Counted from the first letter of the stretch, positions 53,008-62,709 are shown. The stretch: DNA of 64,000 bases from Haloferax larsenii JCM 13917 (GCF_000336955.1 NZ_AOLI01000009.1:194652-258651), one strand, 5' to 3'. Notes: a model not told the origin generated them from the sequence alone. Numbers and translations: made by a program.

Positions 53008-53402
53008 CAGGTGTTCGTGCGGTGGCGAACCTCAAAAGCGACACCCTCGCGGTGGGCCCGTTCTTCGAGGGCGGCCAGCGCCGACTCCTCGTCCTCCGGG
53101 CGACACGACCGGGCCACGTCCACGACGATACGCCCGGAACCGAGGAACGACGCCGCGCGCACGTACTCACGCAGGCGGTCGGACTCGGACTGAATCGCCA
53201 GCGGGTCGTCTTCGCAGAACTCCGCTTCGACGACGAGTTCGGCCGGAAGGTAGCCTTTGTCGGCGAGTCCAGCTTTCAGGTCCCGAAGCCGCGATGGGGC
53301 GGTCGAATCGAGGTTCGACGCGTCGAGGACGACAGGGGTGAGGTCGGTCGAGCGGGTGGTCGAGAGCGCTGCTTTCACGTCCGAGGTGTCGTGGGTGCTC
53401 AT
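53007..53402 (-). CDS. conserved haloarchaeal protein, possibly NYN/PIN-like
   Basis: About 131 residues. The segment PVVLDASNLDSTAPSR near residue 26 resembles the first motif of NYN/PIN-type nucleases, and GRIVVDVARSCRPEDEES further on could supply later acidic residues, but the match is weak. Coupled to the METTL5-like gene by stop/start overlap, hinting at an RNA-related role. The ATG of MSTHDTSDV is chosen over a GTG three codons earlier. Confidence 0.5.
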   Translation of the reverse strand: MSTHDTSDVKAALSTTRSTDLTPVVLDASNLDSTAPSRLRDLKAGLADKGYLPAELVVEAEFCEDDPLAIQSESDRLREYVRAASFLGSGRIVVDVARSCRPEDEESALAALEERAHREGVAFEVRHRTNT

Positions 53403-53630
53403 GTCGTCCACACATATTCTCTAGTTATACATATAGCTTTGTGAATGCTCAGTAGTAATCTTTGGACAGAGGATTTCGGGAGGAATTCGGCTCAGTCGGC
53501 TCAAAACGGCAGGCTAGAGACTAATGAGGGCGGAGGCCGAACGTACTTCGGGGGTCACACGCTTCACCCCCATTCCCCACGGCGGAGTGTGGAGTCGCAC
53601 AACACCCCTGGGGGAGCTTTTCCAACGCGT
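53403..53630. other. intergenic region, no gene seen
   Basis: Between the small conserved gene and the repeat array. It starts AT-rich (likely promoter of the minus-strand pair, TATGTATAACTAG on that strand) and becomes GC-rich with a CCCCTGGGGGAGC palindrome near 53606-53618. Open frames here have no coding character. Confidence 0.35.
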
Positions 53631-53705
53631 GGTCTCACTGGGGTGGCGCTTTTCCCGGTCTCACTGGAGTAGGGCTCTTTCCAGTCTCACTGGAGTAGCG
53701 CCTAC
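53631..53705. repeat. tandem repeat of a 26-27 base unit
   Basis: Three adjacent copies begin GGTCTCACTGGGGTGGCGCT, GGTCTCACTGGAGTAGGGCT and GTCTCACTGGAGTAGCGCC, and a weaker fourth may precede them. The array touches the 3' end of the SNase gene. Seen directly; origin and function unknown. Confidence 0.65.
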
Positions 53706-54685
53706 TGGTACGTGTACGTGGCCACCGTCGACCCCGACGAGTCGGTCACAGTCACCGTGTCACCACCGTTGTTCCAGACCGCACCCGAGCGTCCCCAATA
53801 CACGTCTGTCTCGGTGTCCGTCCCGGACCCGGTGTAGAGCGTGAGCGTCTCTCCGGCCGGGAGTTCGGTTCCCTCGGCGAAGGTGTACGACGCACCGGCC
53901 GCGTCCGAGACGGTCCACCCCGAGAGGTCGAGCATCTCCGTGCCACCGTTTCGGAGCGTCACGTACTCCCCGTTGAGGTTGTCGTTGTCGTTGCCGGGTG
54001 CGTCGGCGACGACGTCGATGCTGAGCCCGTACTCGTTCGTTGCGGTGGTCCCTTCGGCAGCACCTCCTTCGGTCGCACACGACCACAAGCCGACGCCGCG
54101 CTCCCGTGCATCGCGCTCTGCGCGTTCGTACCGCGTGCGCTCTTCGAGCGAACTCTCGTAGAACCGCGCGTGTCCCTCGGCGAGCAACTCGTAGTTGAAC
54201 TCCGTGCCGTCGACGACGACGTAGGCGAGAACCCTCCCGTAGTAGCCGCGCTCGCCCGCTTTCTCGTCGTACCGAAGACCGACCGTTCGGTTCGACAGGC
54301 GCGTTTTTGCGAAGTCGCTGGCGTCGTGTCCAGCCTCGCGGAGACAGGCCTCGCCCGCCTCGGTCTCGGGGACGCCTTCGAACTCGTCGGGCGTGTTCGA
54401 GCCGTACACCTCCGGCGTATCGACGCCGAGCAACCTGACGGTCTCGCGCGCGCCGTCGGGCATGACGACTTTGATAGTGTCGCCATCGACAACTTCGACG
54501 ACCTCCACGGTCACGTCGCTCTCTGCTGGGTCGGCTCTCTCCGTGGGTGTCGTCGGGGCCGGTGTCGTCGTCGCGCTCGTCGCCGTACTCGTCGTGGTAT
54601 CTGTCTGACCAATTCCGCCGCCGAGACATCCCGCGAGAACCGCGAGAATCACGACAACGAGTGTCGCGGTAGCACGTCTGACCAT
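53702..54685 (-). CDS. exported staphylococcal-type nuclease with lamin-tail domain
   Basis: A 327-residue lipoprotein-like protein: signal helix with lipobox (LAVLAGC), a threonine-rich linker, then a thermonuclease domain at about 55-200 (VVDGDTIKV, VRLLGVDTPE, RGYYGRVLAYV with the expected arginines and aspartates), and a C-terminal lamin-tail domain (GEYVTLRNGG, LDLSGWTVSD). It should be a calcium-dependent extracellular nuclease; the second domain may bind a surface or nucleic acid. A GTG three codons upstream is an alternative start. Confidence 0.87.
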   Translation of the reverse strand: MVRRATATLVVVILAVLAGCLGGGIGQTDTTTSTATSATTTPAPTTPTERADPAESDVTVEVVEVVDGDTIKVVMPDGARETVRLLGVDTPEVYGSNTPDEFEGVPETEAGEACLREAGHDASDFAKTRLSNRTVGLRYDEKAGERGYYGRVLAYVVVDGTEFNYELLAEGHARFYESSLEERTRYERAERDARERGVGLWSCATEGGAAEGTTATNEYGLSIDVVADAPGNDNDNLNGEYVTLRNGGTEMLDLSGWTVSDAAGASYTFAEGTELPAGETLTLYTGSGTDTETDVYWGRSGAVWNNGGDTVTVTDSSGSTVATYTYQ

Positions 54686-54793
54686 CCGATTCACCGTTGG
54701 TCAAGGAACATTATAAGTAGGTGAGTCAGACAGGTCGACCGGCGAGAGAGGCGAATCGCTAGACAGCGTGCTGTATAATATTTCTGATACAAA

Positions 54794-54803
54794 GGTTTAA
54801 ATT
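54794..54803 (+). promoter_or_regulatory. TATA element of the tfb gene
   Basis: GGTTTAAATT lies about 25-33 bases before the ATG of tfb, within an AT-rich promoter that also contains GTATAATATT further upstream. A short-leader transcript is likely. Confidence 0.5.
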
Positions 54804-54826
54804 CGAGCTCCACCAGAAACCTTTTA

Positions 54827-55777
54827 ATGGAACGTCCGAGCCGGCAGCGTCAACGTGAGGAGGCAACGGCACAGGAGGACGAGCAACTAAGTTGCCCGGA
54901 GTGTGGGTCCGACCAGGTCGTCACCGATGCAGACCAGGGGGAACTGGTGTGTGACGACTGTGGTCTCGTTCTCGACGAGCGTCAAATCGACCGTGGTCCA
55001 GAGTGGCGTGCGTTCAATCACTCGGAACGCCAATCGAAGTCTCGTGTCGGTGCGCCGATTACCGAGACGATGCACGACCGCGGGCTGACGACGACCATCG
55101 ACTGGAAGGACAAAGACGCATACGGACGGTCGCTCTCCTCGGAGAAGCGGTCGCAGATGCACCGCCTGCGAAAGTGGCAGGAACGAATTCGAACCAAAGA
55201 CGCTGGTGAACGAAACCTGCAGTTCGCACTCAGCGAAATCGACCGCATGGCGTCGGCACTCGGCGTTCCGCGGTCGGTCCGTGAGGTCGCGTCGGTCATC
55301 TATCGCCGCGCGCTCAACGAAGACCTGATTCGCGGGCGCTCCATCGAGGGCGTCGCCACGTCGGCACTCTACGCCGCCTGCCGTCAGGAAGGTATCCCGC
55401 GCTCGCTCGACGAAGTCGCGGAGGTATCTCGCGTTCCGCAGAAGGAGATTGGACGAACATACCGATACATCTCGCAGGAACTCGGGTTGGAACTCAAACC
55501 CGTCGACCCCAAACAGTTCGTCCCTCGTTTTGCATCCGCGCTCAATTTGTCCGAAGAAGTTCAGTCCAAGGCCACCGAAATCATCGACGTCTCCGCAGAG
55601 CAGGGCCTGCTGTCGGGCAAGTCGCCGACCGGATTCGCCGCCGCAGCCATCTACGCGGCATCGCTTCTCTGCAACGAGAAGAAGACCCAGCGCGAAGTCG
55701 CCGACGTCGCGCAGGTGACCGAAGTCACCATCCGGAACCGGTACCAAGAACAAATCGAAGCGATGGGCTTCCGCTAA
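54827..55777 (+). CDS. tfb: transcription initiation factor IIB
   Basis: A 316-residue TFB. The N-terminal zinc ribbon uses C23/C26 and C42/C45 ([14 protein letters not shown]); the B-reader region follows ([11 protein letters not shown]), then two cyclin repeats with a helix-turn-helix in the second ([20 protein letters not shown]). It recruits RNA polymerase to TBP-bound promoters. Haloarchaea have several TFBs, so this may serve a subset of promoters. Convergent with the membrane glycosyltransferase-like gene. Confidence 0.95.
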   Translation: MERPSRQRQREEATAQEDEQLSCPECGSDQVVTDADQGELVCDDCGLVLDERQIDRGPEWRAFNHSERQSKSRVGAPITETMHDRGLTTTIDWKDKDAYGRSLSSEKRSQMHRLRKWQERIRTKDAGERNLQFALSEIDRMASALGVPRSVREVASVIYRRALNEDLIRGRSIEGVATSALYAACRQEGIPRSLDEVAEVSRVPQKEIGRTYRYISQELGLELKPVDPKQFVPRFASALNLSEEVQSKATEIIDVSAEQGLLSGKSPTGFAAAAIYAASLLCNEKKTQREVADVAQVTEVTIRNRYQEQIEAMGFR

Positions 55778-55786
55778 CGTCCGTCG

Positions 55787-57430
55787 TCAGTTTTTAACGA
55801 ACACCACGACGCCCCGCCCCCACAGAGCTGTGTCGTATTCGTGCGCGACGTACCCATCGAGCAGCGGCGCTATCGTTCCGCGCTCGGTCGCCGGCGCGAT
55901 GACGACCGGGGGAACGTCCGACATCGTCCGGAGTTCGGCCGCGTTCGCAACCGAGCGTGTGTCCGCATCCTCGCGAGCGACGTACCACGTGACGGGCAAT
56001 CGCTCGCCCCACGAAGCTGGCACCGGCGGATAGGCGTCAGCCGTGTCTGCGACGTACATCGAACTCCCGTAGTAGAGGACGTCCGCGCCCGCGTCGTCTG
56101 TCTCCCCAATCCAGCCCGACACGTTCTCTCGGAAGGACGCGAACTCCGCGTTCGGTTGGGCGTAGTGTGCGAGGTCGGTGTCGCGTTCGGTCGGTCCGTA
56201 CACCTCGCTGGCGGCGACTGCCCCGGTCTGAGCGAACAGCGCACCGAAAATCAACACCGCGGCAGCGACCCGCGAGGCGTCGCCCGCGTCGAACGCACGT
56301 TGTCCCCATCGTACGAGCGCCGCCAACGCGACCGCTCCCGGAAGTGCGAGCGGTACGACCACGTGCACGCCGAGCCACGGAGCCGAAACCTCCGAGAGCA
56401 TCGGGACGAAGACCAGTGCCGTCCCGGCCCAGTACGCGCCCACAGAGACGAGTGCGCGCGGTCCGTTCGCAGTGTATCTGTCCACGAGGAACGCGCCGAG
56501 CGCCAGTATCGACAGCGGAACTGCTGCGACGGCGAGCGTGCCGAGAAGGTCACCGAGATACGGGAAGTACTCGTGAGTGTAGTGTGGGTATCGGTGAACG
56601 ACGCGGACGCCGACGAGTCGCCGAACAGAGCCGAAAAGCGCCGCATCGAGCGCGGCCAGTATCGTTCCCGGCGTGTAGAGACCGGCAGCGTCGGTCTCAC
56701 CCGCACGGGGGGCGAACGTGAACACGTACAGACCGACGAAGACGAGCAGCGCCCGGGCCGCCGGCGTCGCCGAGCCGCGAGCGCGTGCGACGAGCTCACC
56801 CAGTCGCGTCGCGACCGGACGCGAGGAAGCGACGAGCGCGGCGTGGTCGAACACGAGGACGCCAGCGACGCCGAGACACGCGAGCGCGACGATGCCGAAG
56901 CCCGAGGCGGCGATAGCGAGCGCTGCGGCCGCCGCGAGTCCATAGGCGTTCCATCTGCTGCCGCCGTCGAGGAGCCTGACGGCGAACCCGAGGACGAGCA
57001 GGGCGAAGCCCGCCGCGAGGACGTCACCGCGCGCGAATTGGCCGTAGTAGACGAGGAGCGGATTGAGGGCGAGAATCGCGGCGAGTGCGACGGTTTCGTC
57101 GTCATCGAGTCGCGCTCGAAAGAGGAGCGCGGCACCGGGAAGCAGCGCTCCGGCGAGGGCGAACGGGAGCCGGAGGGCGAAGTCGGTCGTGCCAAACAGG
57201 GCCAGCGACGGTCGGGCGAGGAGGTAGACGAGCGGGCCGCCAGCGACGGGGCGGTAGCTGAAGAACCCAGACTCCAGATATCTGAGACTCCAGTAGCCGA
57301 CTCGGGCTTCGTCCCAGTGGAGTGGCCGAGACCCGAGCGCGGCGAGGCGAACCGCGAGTGCGAGGACCACCATCGCACCGACGGCGAGCCCTGTGCGGTC
57401 GACTCGTCGCCGGAGGCGAGCGGGAATCAT
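55787..57430 (-). CDS. membrane glycosyltransferase-like protein (TIGR03663/PMT type)
   Basis: A 547-residue protein with about 12 hydrophobic helices. The first loop carries LHWDEARVGYW with the acidic residue typical of PMT/ArnT-type (GT-C) transferases, and the C-terminus is a soluble domain of about 170 residues. It resembles the TIGR03663 family of haloarchaea and some bacteria. It probably transfers a lipid-linked sugar outside the cell, but the donor is unknown. The ATG of MIPARLRRRV is chosen; about 86 upstream in-frame codons are discarded. Confidence 0.72.
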   Translation of the reverse strand: MIPARLRRRVDRTGLAVGAMVVLALAVRLAALGSRPLHWDEARVGYWSLRYLESGFFSYRPVAGGPLVYLLARPSLALFGTTDFALRLPFALAGALLPGAALLFRARLDDDETVALAAILALNPLLVYYGQFARGDVLAAGFALLVLGFAVRLLDGGSRWNAYGLAAAAALAIAASGFGIVALACLGVAGVLVFDHAALVASSRPVATRLGELVARARGSATPAARALLVFVGLYVFTFAPRAGETDAAGLYTPGTILAALDAALFGSVRRLVGVRVVHRYPHYTHEYFPYLGDLLGTLAVAAVPLSILALGAFLVDRYTANGPRALVSVGAYWAGTALVFVPMLSEVSAPWLGVHVVVPLALPGAVALAALVRWGQRAFDAGDASRVAAAVLIFGALFAQTGAVAASEVYGPTERDTDLAHYAQPNAEFASFRENVSGWIGETDDAGADVLYYGSSMYVADTADAYPPVPASWGERLPVTWYVAREDADTRSVANAAELRTMSDVPPVVIAPATERGTIAPLLDGYVAHEYDTALWGRGVVVFVKN

Positions 57431-57539
57431 GGGGTGACGTGACACCGCGGGCGGCAAGGTGTTTTCGGAACAATCGAGTCGTCGTCGTCCCACAGTCGCG
57501 TTCGAAAGCGTCATCCTACCGGCCCGGTAGGTGACGGGT

Positions 57540-57827
57540 ATGGCGCTCATCGAATCGCTTCCGCCGCGTCCACTGGAAGCCTCCGAACTGACGTCGCTGA
57601 ATCGGTCTGACGCGTTCGAACTCGTCGTCTCCATCGAGAGCGAAGAGCCGGCGCGCGGACTGCTGTTTGCGACCGCGTCGTGGGTCAAAGGAGTCGCCTA
57701 CGACGACCGGCAGGGATGGACGGTCGTCGACACCGTCGAACTCGACGAGGAGACCGCCAGAATCGACGGCCTGCAAGCCTGTGAGGAGGCGGTTCGTTCC
57801 TTCCACGACGACGGAAACGAGGAGTAG
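57540..57827 (+). CDS. small conserved haloarchaeal protein
   Basis: A 95-residue acidic protein (MALIESLPPRPLEASELTSL) of mixed strand-helix pattern with no known motif. It lies 33 bases upstream of the universal stress protein gene and may share its transcript. An in-frame start three codons earlier is possible. Confidence 0.6.
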   Translation: MALIESLPPRPLEASELTSLNRSDAFELVVSIESEEPARGLLFATASWVKGVAYDDRQGWTVVDTVELDEETARIDGLQACEEAVRSFHDDGNEE

Positions 57828-57860
57828 AACTAACTCCGCCGCATCCCAAATACAACTGTC

Positions 57861-58349
57861 ATGTACGACGATATTCTCGTGCCGACCGACGGAAGTAAAG
57901 CCGCCGAGCGTGCCATCGAGCACGCACTCGATATCGCTGAGACCTACGGTGCGACACTGCACGCGCTCTACGTCGTCGACACGAGTATCTACACGTCGCT
58001 CGACGCCGGGGCAGACGTCGTCATCGACGCCCTCGAACGCGAGGGCGACGTTGCGACCAAGCACATCCTCGATGCCGCCGAGGAGGCCGGGGTCGATGCC
58101 GACGCCGAGGTGACGACCGGGACTGCGTACCGGTCGATTCGAGACTACATCGAGTCTCACGACATCGACCTCGTCGTCATGGGAACCCACGGACGCACCG
58201 GCCTGAGTCACTACCTACTCGGCAGCGTGACAGAGCGCGTCGTCCGCACCTCGCCGGTTCCGGTTCTCACGGTTCGGATGGACGAGGAAACAGGAGACGA
58301 AGACGAGACGGACGAAATAGCCGACGCCGAGGACGCGGAGACCGCGTAG
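57861..58349 (+). CDS. universal stress protein (UspA family)
   Basis: A 162-residue Usp domain: MYDDILVPTDGSKAAERAIE at the N-terminus and the ATP-binding motif MGTHGRTGLSHYLLGSVTER with GSVTERVVRTS at the C-terminus, followed by an acidic tail of about 20 residues. Such proteins bind ATP and support survival under stress. Confidence 0.9.
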   Translation: MYDDILVPTDGSKAAERAIEHALDIAETYGATLHALYVVDTSIYTSLDAGADVVIDALEREGDVATKHILDAAEEAGVDADAEVTTGTAYRSIRDYIESHDIDLVVMGTHGRTGLSHYLLGSVTERVVRTSPVPVLTVRMDEETGDEDETDEIADAEDAETA

Positions 58350-58483
58350 TCCGAAGACACGAGCCAGCCGACCGCCCCAATTCGTTTCCGACCATCCCAA
58401 TTCGTCCCCTCTTCGGCGACTAAACTACACCTCCGGTCGTCCTTTGATAAACAGTTTTGTCGGGGTCGCTCATATCCCGAGGT

Positions 58484-58810
58484 ATGACTGACTACACCGT
58501 CGAGTTCGTCGGGACCGACGAGACCATCACCGTCTCCGACAAGCAGACCATCCTGAAAGCGTGTATCGAGGAGGGCATCGCACAGGAGTACTCCTGCCGT
58601 GTCGGGATGTGTCTCGCCTGTTCCGCGGAGATACTCGAAGGCGAAGTTACCCAGCCTGCGGCCCGCGGTTTGACCGACGAGGAGGCCGAGCAGTACGCAC
58701 TCACCTGTATGGCACGCCCCCAGAGCGACCTCAAACTCGAACGCGGCGTCTACCCGCCGAGTATCGAAGACGACGCCGCCGCCGCCGGCGCTGTCGCTGA
58801 CGACGACTAA
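58484..58810 (+). CDS. 2Fe-2S plant-type ferredoxin
   Basis: A 108-residue ferredoxin. Cluster cysteines are C38, C43, C46 and C75 (YSCRVGMCLACSAEI and LTCMARP), with an acidic alanine-rich C-terminal tail. It carries single electrons between oxidoreductases in the cytoplasm. It is shorter than the classical halophilic ferredoxin, lacking a large N-terminal acidic insertion. The ATG of MTDYTVEFVG is chosen. Confidence 0.92.
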   Translation: MTDYTVEFVGTDETITVSDKQTILKACIEEGIAQEYSCRVGMCLACSAEILEGEVTQPAARGLTDEEAEQYALTCMARPQSDLKLERGVYPPSIEDDAAAAGAVADDD

Positions 58811-58872
58811 CGACGGGTTCTTCGGAGATACGCTCGCCCGGTGTGGGCGGGTGCTGGTCCGTTCCTCTTCTC

Positions 58873-60009
58873 TTACGCCTCTGGAACTGTCGCCGCGCAG
58901 TTGTTCGGCCCCAGTTCCGCCTCAAACGCCTCGTCGTCGGTGAGCGACTGTCGGCCCAGATTGGCCGCGATGATGCGCTCGAAGTTCGCCGGGCGAGGAG
59001 GCATATCCGCGAGGATGAACTCGACGAACTCGTCGGCGTCCATCGAGAGCGCCTCCAGACGCTCGCGAAGTGTGTCGAGCGTCGCCACGTACGCCCCGTT
59101 TTCGGGCGTCGCCTGCGTGCTGTAGTGAGCCGGTGCGATTCGCGTGTCGCCGTCGAACTCGGCGTACCTCCCGACGAGTGTCTCGTGCAGTCGTCTGGCG
59201 GCCTCGGGCGCACCCTCGTCGCCGTCTTCGAGGTCCGGTCGGGCGACGCTCTCCAGAAAGAGCCCGTCGCCGACGAAAAGTAGGTCACCGAGTCGGTAGG
59301 CGGTCATCTCCGAGGTGTGTCCGGGCGACGCGACTGCGACCAGTTCCGTGTCGCCGACGGGCACTGTGTCGCCGTCTTCGACGAGTCGCGCGTCGAAGTC
59401 GAGACCACGGGCGGTCGCACCTGCGGGAAGGACGACTTCTGCACCGGTGCGGTCGCTGACGGCTCGGACGCCACTCACGTGGTCGGCGTGGACGTGCGTG
59501 TCGATGGCGGCGACGATGTCGGCACCCAAGTCGGCCGCGTCTTCGACGTATCGGTCGGCGAAGGCGCGCAGCGGGTCCACGACGACGGCCTCGTCACCGG
59601 AGACGACGAGCGAGGCGAGACAGCCACTCGACGGGCGGTCGTACTGGAGCACTGTCGCGTCGCCGTGTGGTATCTCCGTGGACAGGTACACCCGCGCCCA
59701 GCCGTCCATGCCGGTCGCTAAGTTCTCGGCTTCGACGCCGACTTCGTTCAGGAGGTCGGCGACGTGGTCGCTCGCCTTCCCCTCGCCGCACACGACGACG
59801 ACAGGGTCGGGCGCGTCAGCGAACTGCTCGGCGAGTTCGTCGACGGTGCCGAGCACCTCCGCCTGCGTGAACTTGACCGCGGGAATCTGCGTCGCGGTGA
59901 CGCTCGGACCATCGACGTGCCACTCCTCGAACTCATCGCGGTTCCGAACGTCGAGGATGGTCGTCGGTTCACCACGCTTGAGTCGTCGTGCAAGCGTCTC
60001 TGGGGACAT
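58873..60009 (-). CDS. rhodanese/metallo-beta-lactamase fusion (persulfide-dioxygenase-like)
   Basis: A 378-residue two-domain protein. Residues 1-110 are a rhodanese domain with the active cysteine C74 in VVVVCGEGKAS. Residues 115-378 are a metallo-beta-lactamase fold with HVHADH (H172, H174, D176, H177), the later SPGHTSEM, and a C-terminal ETHE1-like stretch ending LGPNNCAA. The fusion suggests sulfane-sulfur handling: persulfide transfer plus oxidation. The ATG of MSPETLARRL is chosen. Confidence 0.83.
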   Translation of the reverse strand: MSPETLARRLKRGEPTTILDVRNRDEFEEWHVDGPSVTATQIPAVKFTQAEVLGTVDELAEQFADAPDPVVVVCGEGKASDHVADLLNEVGVEAENLATGMDGWARVYLSTEIPHGDATVLQYDRPSSGCLASLVVSGDEAVVVDPLRAFADRYVEDAADLGADIVAAIDTHVHADHVSGVRAVSDRTGAEVVLPAGATARGLDFDARLVEDGDTVPVGDTELVAVASPGHTSEMTAYRLGDLLFVGDGLFLESVARPDLEDGDEGAPEAARRLHETLVGRYAEFDGDTRIAPAHYSTQATPENGAYVATLDTLRERLEALSMDADEFVEFILADMPPRPANFERIIAANLGRQSLTDDEAFEAELGPNNCAATVPEA

Positions 60010-60109
60010 ATCGGGGTCGTAGGGTCGCCCGACGTAAGAACACACCGCGGGAAGGAGCTGAAAAACGGAGCCTCCGAGAGAGACAGCAGCAGACGCCGAT
60101 GACCGTCCG

Positions 60110-61858
60110 TTACTGGTCTTCGCCGCCGTCGTTGCGGAAGTGGGCCGGTGGGTCGTCTATCGACCCGTCTTGGACCGACCCCGGAATCGTATCGACGCCG
60201 GACGGCCCGTCAGCAGCCCCGGAGACAGCGTCTGACGCCGCATCGGGCATTGACCCGGGCGTCGCGGCATCGAGGCGAGAGGCCCCGCCGGTCTCGTCCA
60301 GTTCAGTGAGTCGGTGGGTTGCGTCGCGAATCGCGAGCACTTGCTCGGTCTGAGCGCGGTTGGCGTCGGCAACCTCACCGATTTGGTCGGAGACGTCCGT
60401 GGCGTGTTCGGTCGCTCGTTCGACCATATCCGCGATTTGCTCTGCACTCACCGCTTGGTCGTCAGTCGCGGCCGCGACTTCGCTGACGCCTGCGGTCGCC
60501 TGTTCGACCGCCGCAGAGATGTCCGTGAGACTCCGCATCACGTCCTCTCCTCGGTCGATACCGTCGTAGAGGCGGTCGGTCGTCTGCGAGAGACTGTCGA
60601 TGGTCTCCTGTGCCTCGACTTGAATCTGGTCGACCGTCTCTTCGACTTCGGTCGCGCGTGCCTGTGACTCCTCGGCGAGGTTCTTCACCTCGCTTGCGAC
60701 GACAGCGAATCCTTCACCGGCGTCGCCAGCGCGAGCTGCCTCGATAGACGCGTTGAGTGCGAGCAGATTCGTCTGCTCTGCGATGTCGTTGATGGCTTCG
60801 AGGACCTCGTCGATTTCGTCGATTCTGTCGTGGAGTTGCTGGACGTCCTCCGACGCCGTCTCCGCCGCCTCGCTCACGTCGCGCATGACGTCGATAGCCT
60901 CGTCCGCAGCATCTTCGCCCTCGGCCGCGCGTTCTGCCGCGTCGGCGCTCGTTCGCTCGACCTCTTCGGCCGTCGCCGCAATCTCCTCGACAGTGGCGCT
61001 CATGTCGGAGACCTCGGCAGCGACCGTGGACATGTCCTCGGCCTGCGAGTCGGCGATATCCTCGATGTGGGTCGCTCGGTCCGTCACTTCCTGCGAACGT
61101 TCGAGTAACGTCTCGACGGGTTCTCGAACGTCGGCTTCGACCTCCTCTGCGAGTTGGCGACGCTGTTCTGCCTCCCGCTGGGCCGTCTCGCTGTAGGAGT
61201 CGATGTACGTCTCCATCGCGACTTGCTGGTCCAACGAGAGGAGTTTCAACACCGGAATGAATCGCTCGACGACAGCATCGACCGCGTCTTCGACGTTCGA
61301 TTCGGTTGTGGCGTCACCGCGGAATTTGCCGAGCAGTGCTTCGACGGGGGAGTCAGCCGACTTGTCGGCACTTGCGGACGCGCTGGTTCCACCGAACTCC
61401 GCTTTCACGTCCTCGGCGATTGCCTCGGCAATGCCCTCGTAGTACACCGAGTAGGCCCCGAGGTAGTACTTCGGGCCGAGGTCTATCATGTCGTGGAGTT
61501 TGCCGATTCGCGCCCGCTTCGCGAAGTAGTCGGTGTCGTACTCGCCGCGACCCAGCGCGCGGAGATACGCCGCCTGGTCGGCTTGGAGCATCTCGGTCGT
61601 CTTGGTCGACCGGTCGAAGTACGCGGCAGCGCCAGCGTGCTCGCCGAGGTGGTCGTAAAACTCCTCTGCGAACTCGTCGGCGACGTCGTCGAAGAGCGGT
61701 TCCAACGATTCGAGCAGCCGTTCGTCGTCGTCCGAAAGTCTGACGAACGATTTGCGCTCTTCGACCTCTTTTGCGTCGATATTCAATCGTGAGAGAAGGT
61801 GCTCTCCGTCGACGCGCGCCCTCGCGTCAGCCGTTACTTGTTCGGAGGAGTCAGCCAT
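60110..61858 (-). CDS. HemAT-type globin-coupled transducer
   Basis: A 582-residue soluble methyl-accepting protein. Residues 20-190 form a globin-coupled sensor with the proximal histidine H122 in IGKLHDMIDL; a cyclic linker and long coiled coil follow, with the signalling hairpin EQTNLLALNASIEAARAG near 360-400. No membrane helix is seen. It should sense oxygen and signal to CheA/CheW for aerotaxis; no che genes are in the window. Confidence 0.9.
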   Translation of the reverse strand: MADSSEQVTADARARVDGEHLLSRLNIDAKEVEERKSFVRLSDDDERLLESLEPLFDDVADEFAEEFYDHLGEHAGAAAYFDRSTKTTEMLQADQAAYLRALGRGEYDTDYFAKRARIGKLHDMIDLGPKYYLGAYSVYYEGIAEAIAEDVKAEFGGTSASASADKSADSPVEALLGKFRGDATTESNVEDAVDAVVERFIPVLKLLSLDQQVAMETYIDSYSETAQREAEQRRQLAEEVEADVREPVETLLERSQEVTDRATHIEDIADSQAEDMSTVAAEVSDMSATVEEIAATAEEVERTSADAAERAAEGEDAADEAIDVMRDVSEAAETASEDVQQLHDRIDEIDEVLEAINDIAEQTNLLALNASIEAARAGDAGEGFAVVASEVKNLAEESQARATEVEETVDQIQVEAQETIDSLSQTTDRLYDGIDRGEDVMRSLTDISAAVEQATAGVSEVAAATDDQAVSAEQIADMVERATEHATDVSDQIGEVADANRAQTEQVLAIRDATHRLTELDETGGASRLDAATPGSMPDAASDAVSGAADGPSGVDTIPGSVQDGSIDDPPAHFRNDGGEDQ

Positions 61859-62001
61859 TGCCGGTATTGAACAGATTCCACTATTTCAATCCTCACTACG
61901 CAGTATCACGATTGATACCCTCGATGCGCGGGGACATTATTTCGCATCGACACGGCGATTTGGACAGAACGTTAACATCTGTGGGGAACGTGCGTCGTCG
62001 C

Positions 62002-62637
62002 ATGGACGCCGATGCATTTCGTGACGCGGTCGAGGACGCAAAACAGACCGAACTCGACCGACTCGGCTCGTCGAAACTCCTCATCGCGTTGACCGAGGCG
62101 GACCTCTCCGAGCCAGCCGTGCTCCGGGCCGCTGCGTTCTCCGAGCACGCGGCCCGCGAAACCTTCAGCGAGTGGGCAGCCGACGAGGCGGTCGACTCGG
62201 CTCGAGCGGCGTTCGAATCGACCGCAGAACAGGAAGCAGAACACCTCCAGCGCGTCCTCGAACGCCACGACGAAGATATCGAACTCCCGGAGGAACCGGG
62301 CCCGATGCACGCATATCTCCGCGGGCGCGACGACACCATCGAGCGCGTTGCGGCCGGGATGGTCGGTCGCGGGGTCGTGTCGCTTCGGACCCACACGCAG
62401 GTCATCAGTTTCTTCATCAACGAAGCGGACCCGGCCGGTGCAGACCTCTTTCGGGACCTCAAACGCGAGACGGACGCGACGCTCACGACCGGACTCGGCC
62501 TCCTCGACGACCTGTGCGAATCAGACGAGGACTGGGAACGCGCGCAGATGGTCGCCGAGTACGTGATACAGGTCGCCTACGACGACTACGCCGACGGACT
62601 CGCCGAACTCGGCGTCGACCCCAAGCCACTCTGCTGA
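62002..62637 (+). CDS. ferritin-like helical protein
   Basis: A 211-residue, almost all-helical acidic protein. ExxH-type pairs occur in FSEHAARETFSEW and TAEQEAEHLQRVLE and again near the C-terminus, compatible with a di-iron four-helix bundle (rubrerythrin-like), though metal ligands cannot be fixed by eye. It is preceded by the divergent HemAT gene, which may hint at an oxygen- or redox-related role. Confidence 0.55.
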   Translation: MDADAFRDAVEDAKQTELDRLGSSKLLIALTEADLSEPAVLRAAAFSEHAARETFSEWAADEAVDSARAAFESTAEQEAEHLQRVLERHDEDIELPEEPGPMHAYLRGRDDTIERVAAGMVGRGVVSLRTHTQVISFFINEADPAGADLFRDLKRETDATLTTGLGLLDDLCESDEDWERAQMVAEYVIQVAYDDYADGLAELGVDPKPLC

Positions 62638-62709
62638 GTCGCAGCCATCCCGCTCACGGCCGAACGACGCAACCGAACCTATTCGTCCCCGCCAGTGCTA
62701 GCCGGACGC

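Noticed and set aside
55841..57442. 533-codon plus-strand frame opposite the membrane glycosyltransferase
   Set aside because: Arginine/glutamate-rich low-complexity product typical of antisense frames in haloarchaeal genes; the minus strand encodes a membrane protein of known type.
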